Assembly (NCBI GenBank): GCA_934249275.1
Contig: CAKQKT010000114.1
Coordinates: 1 to 5,141, forward strand
Length of the DNA stretch: 5,141 bases
Source of the DNA: an uncultured Sutterella sp.
GTDB taxonomy: Bacteria; Pseudomonadota; Gammaproteobacteria; Burkholderiales; Burkholderiaceae_F
Direction: 5' to 3'
A program made the position numbers and the translations under genes. A model generated the notes under the pieces. It was not told the DNA's origin. It did not search any database and saw nothing but the letters and a program-made list of their open reading frames with translations. Below, in pieces: positions 5,020 to 5,141 of the stretch; position 1 is the stretch's first letter; every line of letters starts with the position of its first letter.

Positions 5020-5121
5020 ATGAGGGTTTGCCCCGCGATCCGAAAGGAACGCGGGGCTTTTTTAGGCTCTTCTGGACTTTTGGGGAAATTAGGGTTCCCC
5101 GTGCCGCAAGCCCCAGCATAG
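5020..5121 (+). CDS. Short ORF of 33 codons running through the terminator hairpin
   Basis: ATG at 5020 follows the stop of the 32-codon ORF by two bases (TAACAATG), an arrangement suited to translational reinitiation. The 33-residue product starts MRVCPAIRKERGAFLGSSGL and stops at TAG 5119-5121. The terminator arms and its T-run lie inside the frame, so translation and termination would compete. No independent ribosome binding site is seen. No function can be assigned, and the frame may be fortuitous. Confidence 0.18.
   Translation: MRVCPAIRKERGAFLGSSGLLGKLGFPVPQAPA
5030..5063 (+). terminator. Very strong intrinsic terminator with GAAA tetraloop
   Basis: GCCCCGCG (5030-5037) pairs with CGCGGGGC (5050-5057). 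Above an A-A mismatch, TCC and GGA close a GAAA tetraloop (5042-5045). Six T follow (5058-5063). There is no annotated gene directly upstream for it to end except the short ORF or RNA described at 4886-5063. Confidence 0.88.
5082..5100 (+). repeat. Small stem-loop near the right edge
   Basis: GGGGAA (5082-5087) and TTCCCC (5095-5100) form a 6-bp stem with a 7-base loop, 19 bases after the T-run of the preceding terminator. No T-run follows. It is the fourth hairpin in the last 230 bases. The remaining bases to 5141 show no recognisable gene start. Confidence 0.45.
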
Positions 5122-5141
5122 AAACTAACCAAAAGCGCGTT

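Larger units (their letters stand above)
4886..5063 (+). ncRNA. Candidate structured RNA or leader with its own strong terminator; identity unknown
   Basis: No full-length gene occupies this stretch, yet it is rich in structure: TTACCG/CGGTAA (4910-4915, 4927-4932), GGCAC-GGAA-GTGCC (4974-4987) closing on a GNRA tetraloop, and the terminator at 5030-5063. A terminator this strong, lying 180 bases after that of the previous gene, implies a separate transcript. TGTAAT at 4954-4959 could be a -10, giving an RNA of about 98 bases, but no good -35 accompanies it. Base composition is less GC-rich than the neighbouring gene. I do not recognise a riboswitch, 6S, SRP, RNase P or tmRNA signature. A C4-like phage antisense RNA or an attenuated leader are the options I would test first. 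Confidence 0.35.

Noticed and set aside
4886..5063. tracrRNA, SRP RNA, 6S RNA or tmRNA
   Set aside because: No CRISPR repeat or Cas gene is in the window, and the conserved core motifs of SRP RNA, 6S RNA and tmRNA are not seen.
4719..5132. Long open frame on the minus strand across the right edge
   Set aside because: It runs through two intrinsic terminators and into the 3' end of NnrE/NnrD, and no ribosome site was evident. It is better explained as a shadow of structured plus-strand DNA.

Overview
The window reads as chromosomal DNA of a proteobacterium. GC-rich housekeeping genes end most codons in C or G, promoters are sigma-70-like, and a tRNA-Gly(UCC) has an encoded CCA end. The mix of a TACAAT-type -10 box, a NudF-like Nudix hydrolase and fused NnrE/NnrD would suit a gut betaproteobacterium such as the Sutterellaceae, but this is an impression from memory and not a database result.

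Layout. 1-222 is a regulatory region with a good promoter for a MerR-family regulator (223-1053, +) and a possible divergent promoter pointing out of the left edge. A hairpin terminator at 1072-1109 lies between the MerR gene and a convergent tRNA-Gly(UCC) (1119-1193, -). Upstream of the tRNA on the same strand is a Nudix hydrolase of the ADP-ribose pyrophosphatase type (1266-1886, -). A divergent intergenic region of 119 bases separates it from a DAO-family FAD-dependent oxidoreductase (2006-3196, +). A perfect 10-bp hairpin at 3258-3287 then ends that gene and appears also to hold the -10 box of the next one, the bifunctional NAD(P)HX epimerase/dehydratase (3314-4789, +). Two tandem hairpins follow, the second a clear intrinsic terminator.

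How the genes fit together. The Nudix enzyme (clearing ADP-ribose, an NAD breakdown product) and NnrE/NnrD (repairing hydrated NAD(P)H) are both metabolite-repair functions around NAD. They flank a flavin oxidoreductase whose substrate cannot be read from the sequence. Each gene has its own promoter or terminator signals, so this is a neighbourhood and not an operon. The MerR regulator probably controls something beyond the left edge.

The least explained part is 4886-5141. It is lower in GC, holds no full-length gene, and is packed with four hairpins, including a very strong terminator whose loop closes as a GAAA tetraloop. Two short ORFs (32 and 33 codons) are joined by TAACAATG, and the second runs through the terminator stem. 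It looks like a small structured RNA or a leader/attenuator. It faintly recalls the C4-antisense-RNA and Ash/Icd-like immunity loci of phages P1 and P4, but that is unproven.
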